From: Bryopsis sp. KO-2023 | Taxonomy: Eukaryota > Chlorophyta > Ulvophyceae > Bryopsidales > Bryopsidaceae | Assembly (NCBI GenBank): GCA_030272585.1 | Contig: BSYQ01000006.1 | Location: forward strand, 1,823,001-1,887,000 | Direction of reading: 5' to 3' | Length of the DNA: 64,000 bases | Part shown: piece by piece, positions 35,539 to 47,691 of the stretch | Layout of the letters: each line of letters starts with the position of its first letter | How positions within the stretch are numbered: the stretch's first letter is position 1 | Translations under genes and position numbers: made by a program | Notes under the pieces: model-generated | Database searches by the model: none | What the model was told of the DNA's origin: nothing | Seen by the model: the letters and a program-made list of their open reading frames with translations, nothing else

Positions 35539-35643
35539 CTTCTCCCAACTTTCAGTGGAGGGACCATTGATAACTTCTCCCAACTTTCAGTGGAGGGACC
35601 ATTGATAACTTCTCCCAACTTTCAGTGGAGGGACCATTGATAA
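35539..35643 (+). repeat. Three perfect 35-bp tandem repeats
   Basis: Three identical units beginning CTTCTCCCAACTTTCAGTGG at 35539, 35574 and 35609. Each contains CTTTCAG, which resembles a splice acceptor, so the array may be derived from an intron end. No flanking exon was recognised. Confidence 0.85.
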
Positions 35644-36092
35644 CGTATATACACATGTAACGCCATTTCCAGTGGAGGTTGGAGGAGGTTGGGTGCTCTT
35701 GGTGCATGTGCGTAATTCTGCATCCTCATGTAGGTACCTTTTGGTTGGGTTTTAAACCACCTAATTTACATCGCAAATCTCCCAGTAATATCAGTTTTTG
35801 TTTCTTGAAATGCTCATTTTTTTTCTCCCTATCTGTTCCCCCAGTCGGACTATCCATGTTGTCAAGCATCCATCTATACTAGCCACCTCACTCAAAACTG
35901 TCATTTTTCTTGGCTTTCCACCTCCCAATTTCCACGATGCTCTGCACAAGTCTCCCTGATGGCCAGCCATCATATTGGAGGTCCCTTTCCAGAGGCCAGC
36001 CAAGAATCCATAGATTCTTCACCAAGGTCGATTGTTTTTTCTCCCTTCAACTGCGATTTGAATGGTTTTGACCAGGACCTCTGGAGGAAACC

Positions 36093-36782
36093 TCATTCTG
36101 GCACTAAGCCACCTCCTATTGCATTCGGGGGGACATCCTTTGCAGCCAAAATCGGAGCAACCCCCTTCCGAGTGGTGGCTGATGGACCGCTTTGCTGTGA
36201 CGATTGGCCCGAACCTCGCTTTGCCTCTTGGACTCGATTTCCGGTTTTGTGCACCTCCATCACCAGCTTCCTCTTTTCCCCATCCCTCGAAACCATATCC
36301 TTGGCCAGCTTGTCCTTTCCACCCATTTGTTCATCGGTTGTAGAACAGGGGGCCATGTTCATGCTCTTTCCCCCCCTCTTCATATCAGTTTTGATGGGAT
36401 CGGCTTTGCAGTCAACTGTGGTCTTTTGGCTGCAGCCCCCTTTTTTCGAAGCTTTCCTCGCCGGTGGAGGCTCACTCGGACCTTCATCAGCGAACCTCCT
36501 CTTCCTGCCGGCTGTGATCCTTTTCGTCGTGGATCTTGCTGTGAACTCGGACAATTCCGCAGGAGCCCTCCTCAACCTGTCAACCGAACAGCGACCGACT
36601 AAGAATCCAGCCAACGAACGAAAAACCGGGACATTCCGCCGACACGTGCCCCTGACGATTACGCGCGCGGGAAAGACGTCACCCCGTCGACGACTACAGG
36701 AAATCCCATTCGAATTCCAATTCGACACTGTGAGAAAATCGCGGTTGGGGGGAACTTTGATCCAGCAAATTCCAGCTTGCAA
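36093..36782 (-). CDS. Unrecognised basic, Lys/Gly/Ser-rich ORF (possible nuclear protein exon)
   Basis: An open frame of 229 codons. The part after about residue 80 is low-complexity, rich in Lys, Arg, Asp, Gly and Ser, with basic clusters such as TAGRKRRFADEGPSEPPPARK, here given only in part as GRKRRFADEG and PPPARKASKKGG. It resembles a disordered nuclear protein. No domain or reliable splice partners were found. The opposite strand carries an even longer open frame (35959-36993, 344 codons) that is Phe/Ser/Pro-rich, as expected of an antisense shadow. Either strand could be coding; I favour minus on composition. Confidence 0.3.
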   Translation of the reverse strand: MQAGICWIKVPPNRDFLTVSNWNSNGISCSRRRGDVFPARVIVRGTCRRNVPVFRSLAGFLVGRCSVDRLRRAPAELSEFTARSTTKRITAGRKRRFADEGPSEPPPARKASKKGGCSQKTTVDCKADPIKTDMKRGGKSMNMAPCSTTDEQMGGKDKLAKDMVSRDGEKRKLVMEVHKTGNRVQEAKRGSGQSSQQSGPSATTRKGVAPILAAKDVPPNAIGGGLVPE

Positions 36783-36899
36783 ACGTGACTGTTGTGGAGC
36801 GGCGGGGGCTGGTGTGACTGACTGCTTTTCACAAATCTGCTGCTGCTCTCATCGGACGAAACCGCCAGTCCTAGCCCGTTTCGAGACCGCGGGTCGAGA

Positions 36900-38306
36900 A
36901 TGCAGTTCCCTTGGCCGAAGAAGGCCGCCGAATCGAACGCCCTTCGCATTACAGACTCGATGGCGGCGTGGGGGGCATTCAAAAAAAAACTAGAAGCAAT
37001 CGAAAACCAACGAAACAGGATTCGTTTCCCCGCACTGTCGTCGAGTGAAAAAGAGTCTATCACGTGGCGTTCGGCCGACCGTGTTCAAAGCGTCAGCCCG
37101 TCCAAAGTGTCGTTTACCTCCTTGAGTGGGAAAGGCCTGCAGCTTGAAGAAGAACGTCCTTCTGTCCATCTCCCTGGACCTGACTGGCGCCAGCCAGTAG
37201 TTTCTCAAAGTCGTCCTGCGTTTTGACAAAGCCACAAGCTTCAGTCACCGGAATGCTCCACGCAAGAAGAGCACCCGCCTCCGCAGCCGAGGTCGTTGCT
37301 CATCTATCTGGTCGTCGAAAGGCAATCAAGACCCCACCGAGAAACCAAGCGCTGGTTCTGCCCGGTCAAGCCAGACAGGAAGCCAGTACCTTTATCTCGC
37401 AAGGCGTGGCTGCTATGCGGAACAGCTGGAGAAACTTGGGTTCTTTCCTCGAGCGAGACATAGCGAACGCTTCGGCTGTGTGCAGCTGACGACGGATTCT
37501 ACTTTCTCAAGAAAAGTCGTCCAGACCAAAGTGCGACTCCCAAAACGCAAATCGTCGCCTTGTTGTACTGGCGCTATGCCCAACCATCATCTGAAGATTA
37601 ACCGTTAAAATTGTACTTCGACGGACGCAGCGAACAACGAAATCGATGCGTTCTTCCCTGACCAGAAGTTGGCGGTTGGAACTGCGAAGGTTCAGACGTT
37701 TCTGGGCTTTCTGTATTCGAATCCTGTATCTGGGAGTAAGACGAAAGCTGTTTTTTCGTTGTGATATTCTCCGCAGATATGAATCGGGGGCGGAGGGGGG
37801 ATGTTGGCTAAGCGAAACCACAACGCTTTCAGCCTTTTCTGTAGAATGCTCGGGAGAAACGAAAAGGACGAGGATATAGGCACGGGCGAACAGCAGAGGA
37901 TGGTCTGTCGTTTGCATCCGAGCACGACGCGCGGTGTAAAAAGCGGCCAGAGATGCAAGGAATGCATTTCTGATGGCTGCGCTGTCCTTCTGCGTCATTT
38001 GTTATTGTCGTTGTTCAATCTCATCATAAAACGATCTCACTCTTTGGGACTCACGTGGCTGCAAAATCCCATGGATTCCTTCACACCCATGGGCCATCAG
38101 GCGCCCTTTCATCCGTTTCACGAACAAAACACACACGTTTCGAACACCCCGACCTCAATATAAATATCCGCGAAACTAAGAAAAGCCTTGAAAACGCTAA
38201 GAAGATCATTTCCACGTCTCTGTTCTTGAGTCCAAAACTGAACATGCAAACCACAAATATCCTCCACAACGAAAAACGCATGCATGCATGCATGCATGTC
38301 ATGCAT
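36900..38306. other. GC-richer stretch with overlapping open frames of unknown meaning
   Basis: Open frames on both strands (for example 36900-37226 and 37223-37489 plus, 37507-37998 minus) exceed those of other intergenic parts. None shows a known domain. It may include the promoter of the minus ORF at 36.1-36.8 kb and the 3' region of the WDR7-like gene. A CATG microsatellite lies at 38279-38303, just past the WDR7 stop codon. Confidence 0.35.
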
Positions 38307-41300
38307 CTACCCCCCGAGATGCAGCTCCACCGAGGCAAGCTGCTTATCGCCTTGCATCACCGCCACCTGGTTCGCCAACTGCCAACTGATTTTCAGTTCG
38401 CTTCCGAACGAGGTTAGCCATGTATTTGGATCCACCACTTGATGAATCTGCACAAAAACAGCAAGCGAACACCCTTCATCAAATCCAATTCTCGCAGCTA
38501 TCTGGATCTTAAGGATGAATCCTCCACTCCACACCATCATGATCAACACACACCCAACAGAAGACCACTAAAGTGACTGTGTCCATAAACAGGTCCAGCA
38601 GCACTGCTGATACTACCAAAACAAGAATGACTTCACGGTGAGCACCTGAATGACTTTTATGGGCTCCAGCTGGGATGGACCTTTGATGAGTCTGTGCTGC
38701 CAAGAAGATCTCAAATCCCAAACACACAGAACCCCTGCCCCAGGGCAATATGCTGCCAAAACATCACCATCTCGTCGGAATGACAAAACGCCGATTCCAA
38801 GCGCCCCAGACTGATCCTGCAAAAATAAAAAAACCCCAAAGGACAAGAACCCCCTTCAACAAAAAGTTGAAAACATGAAAACAAAGATACGAGCCATGCA
38901 CAAGGGCAACTATCGATACTAGTAGGATATATCGCAACTTTTGTTGAGTTTGAAACATGAATCTCCCCATCCAACAAAAAGCAAGCTGCTGCTGGATTGG
39001 CGAAACCCCCTGCCTTTCCCCCCTTTCCGTTCAATGCAGTCCCCGTCGAAAAAGACGTATCGGACATCAGGAATTCTGGATCAAAACCCCTGCATTATGC
39101 TTTATATTCTTACCGTTTGTGCACCAGGTCCCCCCAGATGGCCCCCAGTCTGCTGGAGCACTCTTCCTAGAGAGAGAGATTTTTTCTTCAATCCTGTCTG
39201 TAGGTCGTACACCGCAATCGCTTCTGGTAATGCATTTGTCCCCGGCCTCTTCTGTTGAGCCATGGCATAACCCACTGCCAACATCTTGTTTACTCGGTCG
39301 GAGTCGATCATCCCAAACACTGTGGCAAATTCGCTCAGAAGTGCGTGCACCCCCTGTGGTCAGACATACAGACCCACATTGGGAATTAAAAAAGGAAAGC
39401 CAGGGTGGGTGATGGAGGAGAAGCAGGGTCAACATCAGGTTGAAAGTTCAGGTCAAAATTTTGAACCAAAGTCAATGAGCAGTTGAAAAGAAGCAACACC
39501 TGGTGTGCAACTCGTCGCATCCCATGCTGCGCAGGGTCCAAAGTTCTCATTAGGACTGATATCAACAGTGGCAAATGGAAAACGATTTTTCTGGGGCCAT
39601 CCCGCTGATGCAAGAGTCGAGCCAGAGCACCGGCTGCAGAAACCACACAGTACGGCTCCAGATGCTCCATTTGGCCAGATAACCTACACCACATGAACAT
39701 TTGTATTCTCAGCTCACCCACTTCTGGCTGCACAGCCAACAGGGGTTGAGAAAGAAAACAAAAATCCTGCAGCAGAGGGGGGGTTATCGAACATCTGTTT
39801 CATAAGGGAGCTCATTTCTACCTGCTTGCCAGTGAGTGCATGAAAAGCCTCAAATCTAAACTGGCGATGGCCATGAGCACCGAAACGAGAGCTTCCTTGT
39901 ATCGAACAGTTTCCGACCGCTCCCCAGTTCGAGCCCCAGCTGCTGCAAATGGGCTGGAGAGCGGAGGCGGGACGAAATGGCCGGTTTCTCCAGCCATTGA
40001 GTTGGACATGAATGTGTGGCTTCTACGTGAGGGTGACAGTCTTCGAGAAATTTTGCTGCTGGAGGCCTTCAGCATTTCGAAAGGAGTTTTCGTTCGTTGA
40101 TGGTGTGTTGCTAAACGAAAGAAAAGAAACACAAATACACAAAAAAAATTCAAAAAAATCAAAAAATTAGAAAGGCCCCTTCCCCAAGCCCCTTTTTTTT
40201 CCCAAAAACAAAGAAAAGCGAACGAAGAAAGTAGCCATTTTGGTACGATTCATGTCAAATAAACTGCAGGGTTACATATATTTGGAATCGCAGGGTTTCG
40301 GAGATCAGTTGCACACAGTACTTGGTTTGTCTGAAGCGTTTTCCTGGCTGGGGCTCATTTCCAGCGGGCTGCGGTTGGAATCATTCAATTTTAGGTCAGC
40401 CATGGATTTCGCATGGCGCATGGCTGACTTGGGATTGGGAGGTGCTTTTTGATTGGGAGGTGGGGCTGCAACAGGCTGCATGGGAGCATCCGAGTTGGAC
40501 TCAAGTTCGCCCACATGGATTTCATCGCACGAATTGAACAACCTGCTTGTTTTAGAGGGACAACAAAATAAAAAACGAAAGCAACGTCTGAGACTGGGGG
40601 TTCACCTCATTTTCCATGCCCAGATTTTATCAACACGACATGGGATGAACTAAAAAAAAGGCCGAGCCGCCGAAAAAACTTAGAAATTCCCTGCTGGTGT
40701 GGCTGTTAGAAAACCCTCGCTCCTTGGCTTCTTGCTACCGTTTCAAGATGGATTTTTTTTCAAGAATTTCGGCCATTAAGATGTTTCTTGCAGGACTTGC
40801 GGATAGTCAGGTGCACCTCTGCATGAAGTTATGGGTATCCCCGACAGCGTTCCTCCATTTCTCGCCCTCCATTGCCATCAGTGCATCGGCCAGCATTGCG
40901 GCTGCGGTTGCACAGGAGTGGGACTTTGGAGAGGTTGCTAAAATTCCAAGCAGGGGAGCGGTGGCAACCAGCCGCTCGTCAGAGATGAGTCTCGAATGCA
41001 CACAGCAGAGCGCACCGGCCACCAATATCTAACAGCCACCCCCAACCCCTTCAACATCACAATTTGCTGTATGCACCCAGAGAATAGAATCTATCTTTGA
41101 CAACTGCATAAGCAGCATTTGATGTCTTGTGGGCACACATTGCACAACATGCTCTTCCATCGATCGGGGAAACCCAAAAAAACGCTGACTCCACCGATTG
41201 ACCCATCAACAAAAATTCACTCCGAAAAAACGACAGCTTCTTCTCAGAATTTATGGGCTGAATCCAATTTGCTACACACACCCACACAACCTTTCCATGC

Positions 41301-44300
41301 AAGCACTTACCGCAGCATCATGTCTTGGCGAAGTGCCAGGCACATAGTCACTCCCCACCCCAGCCCACAGCTCAATGACGTCTTTCACTTCGGCCGAACC
41401 CAGCAATCTACCACCATTGGCATCATCCATGTCCATCAGTTGGTCAGGGTCAGTCATGGAAGCCAACAGCACTCTGGCGGTTTCCTTCAATATCGGATTG
41501 GAGTCTTCCCACAGCTGAACCAACACATCCAGCGAGGGGTCCGAAACTTGGGGGGCACTCTGCAGGAACTCGATGGCGTACAGCTTCACTAGAGAGCTGC
41601 ATGCGGAGCACACTGTCTCATTCAGCCCATCGTGCATCAACTTTTTGGAAACCGCCACCAAGCATACCAACTCCCTTGCCACGAAATCGGGACAGTGCCT
41701 CCACAGCGGCCCAGCAACAGCTTCCCTTTGGGCAGCCCCACTCTCGGCCACCTTGCCATCCGAAGAAAACACCGAGTCCACATGGTAGGGGACTTGCACT
41801 GTGACGGCACCATGTCGAGATTCGACCACCCCCTGAGTCAGACTGATTCCTTGTGCGACGTCTTTGGCACAGGGTGGTGGTGGATTTTCGGCTCCAGACG
41901 TGGGTTCAGTGAGTGCTAGAGCATGTAACATGGTGCCCAACTGAATGTCGGAATCTCGTTGGATTCCCCATGCATGGAGGAGGGACAGCACGCAGCCGAA
42001 AGAAACGGAGCAAGACATCGACAATGAAGAATCGGGGCTGGAGAGCAACCCTGCATCACCCCAGTGCAGACGATAAGCCGTAATGGTAATGCTACGTTAT
42101 TCCCCTTGGTAACTGCATCCCCCCAAACCCCAAACCCACCAAAAGCACCGAAAGAAGATCAATTGGATTGCATTGACTTTCTCACACCCTCCAGGAGAGG
42201 AAACAAAAAGGGGCTACCACCTTGCAAACTCATACCAGGAAGATCGATTTCAATGAATGCGATGTCCTTCTTCGGTCCCTCCACGATCCTCAGCAGCTTT
42301 TCTTGCTGATTCACTTGCACCACCCGCGACGTGGTGGCCTCCTGGAACGGCGTCACCAAATTCCCTTCTGCACCCCCAGAAACAGCCTCCACCCGGTGGC
42401 AAAACTGATCGAACGCCCTCTCTGCAACCTCTCCAACGAAAGCTCGATCTCTTTGATTCGAGTACAAGTCCCAAATGACCAGATGGGGGAGCCGACCGAT
42501 CATCAAACCGTAGCACGCCATGAACCCCCTCCGGCCATCCCACTGCACTCGCTCGAAGCTCCCAAAGGGGTGCCCAGACATGATACGTTCAACTTTCCTC
42601 GTTTCCATGGATACTAACGAGGCGATTCCATCATTTCCAAATGTGGCCACACATTCGCACCAAGGACTGACGCTGCCCCGGGGGGAAGTGGTGATTCTCT
42701 CCACACTCCCTGCAAACCATTGAAAAACACACACACGTATTTAACTTCGATTCAAATATTCGACCCTTAAGCACCCCGATGGCCATTCTGCTGGACACGG
42801 TTCAAGACAATGGAGGCATGTTTTCAGACAAAAATGTGTGCGTGTGGGGGGGAAGAGCGCTACCCCGAGGATGCTCCACGCAACATATCTTTAAAAAAAG
42901 TCAGCTATATACAGGCTGGGACAAAAACTTCATTATAATAAGCTTCCTATTCATTCTGTTTCCACGGTCATAGCCCGTCTATGCACCTTTCGACACCAGG
43001 AATGCTTACTTGCCTGTGTGTGGGTGCACACAAAACAATTGGGTTCCGACTTCGCCACCCTCCAAGCTCCAAAACCTAACAGAGCCATCCGCCCCCCCTG
43101 ACGCCAGCATGCCTTTCCCAACGTTTCCGGACGCCACCTCATCAGCCACAGCTGTCAAATCCCCCGACATGGGTTCCAGCGATTCGTCGAACAGAAGCTC
43201 CACCAGGCAAGTCACCGGACCCCAGTGTCCGACTCTCCTTTTCCCTTGTTTTGATTGACCTTTTAGCCCGTTTCGCATGGTGTCCAGAGGTACAGGGATT
43301 GCATAGGCAGCCAGCGAAGAGAAGGTGATTTCCCCATTTGAGAATCCTTGCACCAGGGTGTAAGGCACATGCTCCACCCCACCAACCACCGCCAAGCATG
43401 TCACCTGCTGCGCAGACCTCTGCTTCCCACCCCCTTGGTCAGAATTGCCTTCGCCAGGATCCCAAACGGCCGACAGCGAGTTCCTTGCAATCGCAGAGAA
43501 GGGTGCATGCATGTCTGACCTGAAGGCATTCACCCCTGCATCAAACTTGGTGGAAACCGACTCTTTTTCCTCCCCCGAGGCCCAGCTTTCGATACAAGCG
43601 CTCCACACCCCGTGGACAATGCCACCCTTTCTGGCTCGAACGAATGTGAAAAACCCATCCCCCATGGAGTCCTTCGGAATTTGCATGTGGGTTTCGGCTC
43701 CGTTTTTCTTGGAGCCGTCGCTAGCTACTGTCGTTTCCATTCCACGGCCTGACCAATCCCAAAATACCAGCTTATCAAGGGGGTTTTCACTTTTGCCAGC
43801 CCCATTTTGATCTTCTTCAAGGATGAACCCCCCAGCCAAGTGCCCGAAATTCTCAGGTTGGGTTTCCCCTACGTTGGTCCCTCCTGTGAGTTTTCTAAAT
43901 TTAGATGGGCAAATCCCTGTCTCGTCGGTGGAGTTCGCAGCAAGAAGACACCAGCCCGACTGGCTTACCAGCAGAATTTTTTTCCCATTCCGGCTGATTG
44001 AAACGGCACCCAGTGGGGTAGGCAAAGCTTCGCAAGGATCGGGCAAAAGCCACGACATTATATCCTGGCAGACGATCAATGAGAGAAAAACACTAGTTCA
44101 AAAAAAGAAAAAAAATTAAAAATCGCCATGAATGATATACCCCAAGAATAATGTTCAAAAATTATAACGAAAAAATGTAGGCTTTGCTTCCGTGAATTGT
44201 ACAGGATCAACTCACAGAGGCAGCTGGCTTTTCCCCGGAGAACTGCCAATACAACACTTTGCCAGCGGAGGAAATCCCGATCATCGAAGCAACGTCACGA

Positions 44301-45884
44301 TAAGAGCTCTTGGCCTCCGGAAACGAAACGAGGTCCAGCAGCACCGGAATGCAACAATGCTGGCCAGACCCTGAACATGCATCCAGAGCTTCAAAATTTA
44401 TGCAATGTCTAGCCACAGAAATATCGAGAAATATTTATTGTTGTTTTACCACAACAAAACAGAAGAAAAAAAAAACGACGACTGAACAAAAAACCCATAG
44501 ATTCGATCTTTTTACCGTCGTCTTTCCCTTGAAAAATATCGATGCTGACGTCTGGATGCCAGACTTCCAGCAGGTCCAGCGAAACTCCATCCAGCGCCAC
44601 CAAGGCATGCAATCTTCTTGGGGACCCGCTCTCCCCCTCAACCCCATTTTGAGAATGATCCAGTGCAAAACAAACGTGGCGGCCTCCCTACCAAAACAGC
44701 CAAAATTTCATTTCCTTTCGCTTCCTCAGAAACATTCCCTAAGAAACAGCCATTTCTCCGCCTTGTGTTGTTCTGTTGCTGGTTGTTTAAAGCGTTTTTT
44801 CCAGGATATTGCCCTTATATGGAGGTAAACTGGCCAAGAACAGTCAATATCTCACCAAGTGATGCGCAATCGTCCCGATAGCCCCTGCCAGCTCCGGATG
44901 AGAGCAAGTGGCCTGACAGACTCCAGAAAGGCAATCCCACGAACAAAACAGACCCTCACTGTCCACGCTGACCAAAACATCCTTCCCAGACCCTTTCCAA
45001 CACAGCGAAAAAAGGTAAGATCGTGCCAGAGGAATGCACCATGCACCATGCACAAGCTGTCTGCTTATCCATATGCTCCTGGAAAAGATAACTGAATTTG
45101 AAACAAGAAACGCCCTGGATGCGACATACTGGCATGTACTGAAATCAGAGAAATTTATTGGGAATGGCCAAAAACTGCAGAACCCGGATGGCCTCAGCTC
45201 AGCAGGGGGGTGATCTCCAGGCACCCCCTTCGGACAATAGTTACTCGACTTTTTTTCGCTTCCCCTCTCCCATCTTTGTTTGCAAAAGAGATGTACGCGT
45301 ACCTTCTACACAGTTAATCAGGCTCTTCACTGGAGACTTGTGGCCAAACAGGAACAGCTCTGGAACAACAGTCACCCCGTCCTCTGAAACCGTCCATCTA
45401 CACACACACACGGACAGAATAATTTATTCAAAGTTACAATGCAACAGCAAGGGCCACCTCCCAGCAAACCAAAACAAAACACAGTTCTGTGTTTCTCAAT
45501 TTCACAACGCCCTGCTGCAAACTGAAACAAAGCTGGAGCGCCAGCTGCACTCGATCGCTCGTTTTTCCACCATCATTTTCATGATTGGCACTCCATGGGG
45601 TTCTGAGTAAATCTGTGGACATATTTTTTATATATATTTTGATTTTGATTTTGACACAAAAAAAAGTCGGCCACATGCTATAAAGTGCTGTTCCTACTTT
45701 CCCAAATATCATCAAAAAACCCATGCATCCAGCATATCATGGTTTGGTTGAGCAGGTCCCTTCCTTACTTCGCTATGCTGCCGTCTGCAGCACCAGTCCA
45801 AATGACGCCATCGCCGCTGGTGGTCACAGCGATCACCTCATGGTTCACGGACTCTGTCGGCCAAACAGCCTGAACGCACCGCAT
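38307..45884 (-). CDS. WDR7: WDR7 / rabconnectin-3 beta-like WD-repeat protein
   Basis: Fifteen exons keep phase: 45884-45769, 45397-45303, 44992-44856, 44687-44516, 44388-44216, 44064-43014, 42709-42236, 42050-41311, 41028-40817, 40542-40322, 40110-39822, 39683-39500, 39353-39114, 38816-38646 and 38447-38307. The product is 1471 residues, close to human WDR7 (1490). N-terminal WD repeats (GVIWTGAADGSIAKW, LFGHKSPVKSLI, LVSVDSEGLFCSWD) are followed by HWGPVTCL, LASGGADGSVRFWSL and an FCVHPHTG match to the WDR7 FCVH block. The middle has LSLLHAWGIQ, where WDR7 has a LHAWG motif, then a helical region and C-terminal WD repeats (IAVYDLQTG, VLSFRRDGDVLAAY). With DMXL proteins, WDR7 regulates V-ATPase assembly and vesicle acidification. 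Intron 6 probably uses a GC donor (ACAG then GCAAGT), the only choice that keeps phase with the normal acceptor. An open stretch at 38.95-39.07 kb was left out because exons 13 and 14 join in phase without it. Confidence 0.88.
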
Positions 45885-47690
45885 GTCGAATCCACAATGT
45901 TGGCTCGATCAAGCGAGTTTTGGGAGCTCTTGCCGCATGGGGTTGGTTCTGGACGTCAGCAATTAACTGTTGCTCCACGTGATATTTTCCTCCGAATGTT
46001 AAATTCGACGTTTCACACCCCAACGTGTCAATTTTCCATGAGAAATACACCAGTGGTGATTGTGCAAGACGGCGGTGTTCCATGAAAATCCAGCGCGCAA
46101 CGAATATTGGGTAGGTGAAGAGGATCCCCTTGTAAGGCGGCGGGTCTATTTTTTGATGATTCAAAGGGTGGTGAGGAAGGAAAGAAAGAATTTCCTTGTC
46201 CGATGCTGTTCCATCACTCTTTGGTGGTTTATCAATGCTTTTAATGTGAGCTTTTTCACACAGTTGCTTCTTTACAAGCAGATCGTGACCTTACAAAAAA
46301 AGATGTTCTCATACAAATAGCCAAAAGGTTTTTTCTTATGCACTTGACTAACATCCAGTCAACCGTTTCATCTAAAAAAATGGGCATGATAACAATGCTG
46401 AATTGAAGATTTTCTTGGAGCAGTGATCAAATCCCATGCAAACCACTACAGTAGACCCTCTTCACAGTGCCGCTTTTTGTAGCGCCTATCTGGATATAGT
46501 GTCAGGTATCTTGCTTGACACGATGAAAACAACGTCCCCCATGCAACACAATCCCCACCTGTTCTTTCATTCAGCATATGATCTTTTTGCTTTTTTTCTG
46601 GTGCTCCTTCTGATTTGCTCTTTTTTAAACAAAACAGAAGTAAATAGCCCCCAAAAAGCACACCAGGCCTGCTGACCATCCTTGAGGTTTCGATCCTGCC
46701 CTAAAATAACTAAATATCTTCATCAGTTCGACACCTAGGGACCACCCAGCACCTGACATGCAAAAAACTCACCATCTAACTTTTTTAGACAATCCGTCTG
46801 GACCTGTAGTCATCCCTCACTCGGTCAGTACATCGACTGAATAACTAGCTGAGCGTGAAATGCAATCTATCTATCATCTTCCATATAAATGCACAAGGCT
46901 TCCCTCGTTCCACATGACCCCATTGGCTATTTAGTTCAAATGCAGATTAGACATTTGACACGATTGTAGGACCTCCTTTCAAGAAAACATAGTTGGATAT
47001 TAAAGTGCCAAGAATAGGAGTAACATTTCGTGAGGCCAATAAAGGGCACTGGGGCCTGTCAACCTATCAGAACTGGGTTATAAAAAAGATTTGGGCAGCA
47101 AATATTGGTGCCTTGATTCTGGGCTGCTTGAGCCCCTCAGCATCTTGTAATTTTTAATCTCGGGATTTGGTGATTGGAGGATGGACATCAATGAATGGTT
47201 CAGTTCCCAAGATTCAACACCACTTGACCCTCTTCCACAGTCATTGGAGTTCAATTTGAACCAAAATGGCTTGTACGACATTGCTTGGCCTCTGTTTGTA
47301 ATGTCAATGTATTTAATAGCATTGGGCCTGTAGAAAAGGTTAGAGGAGGAAGAGGTGGATGGTGAACCACGTGGGCTTTTGTGAGGGTTCACAGGCGGTA
47401 CAGGAAGATTTGGTGTATTGGTTCAGTACAGTGGTTTTCTGGAGGACAGGCAATACTTGGAAAGGGGAAGGATAAAATGTTGTGGAAGGAACGATAAGAT
47501 TAGTTCTTGTAAGTCCCTTCAGGGCAAAGCCCAAGTGTGTCTCTTGTGTGTTTCACCCAACTGGATCAAGTCCAGTAAGAGTATTGTTATAGGGCCCAGT
47601 CGATTCCTTTACTGTAGGCTTTAAGAAAATTGGGTCAAAATATAGACAAGAGAAACAGAGGCAGTGCATCTCGCCTGCTATTTCCTTGGT
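45885..47690. other. Gene-free interval upstream of WDR7
   Basis: Must contain the WDR7 promoter and 5' leader. No further gene, structural RNA or repeat family was recognised. Confidence 0.4.
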
Positions 47691-47691
47691 T

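Noticed and set aside
35959..36993. 344-codon plus-strand ORF as a membrane protein
   Set aside because: Phe/Ser/Pro-rich composition is typical of the antisense of a Lys/Glu/Gly-rich frame; no clear helices or motifs. Kept only as an uncertain locus.
38975..39067. Extra exon of the WDR7-like gene (FSTGTALNGKGGKAGGF region)
   Set aside because: Exons 13 and 14 join in phase without it and match WDR7 spacing; no acceptor gives the right phase for it.
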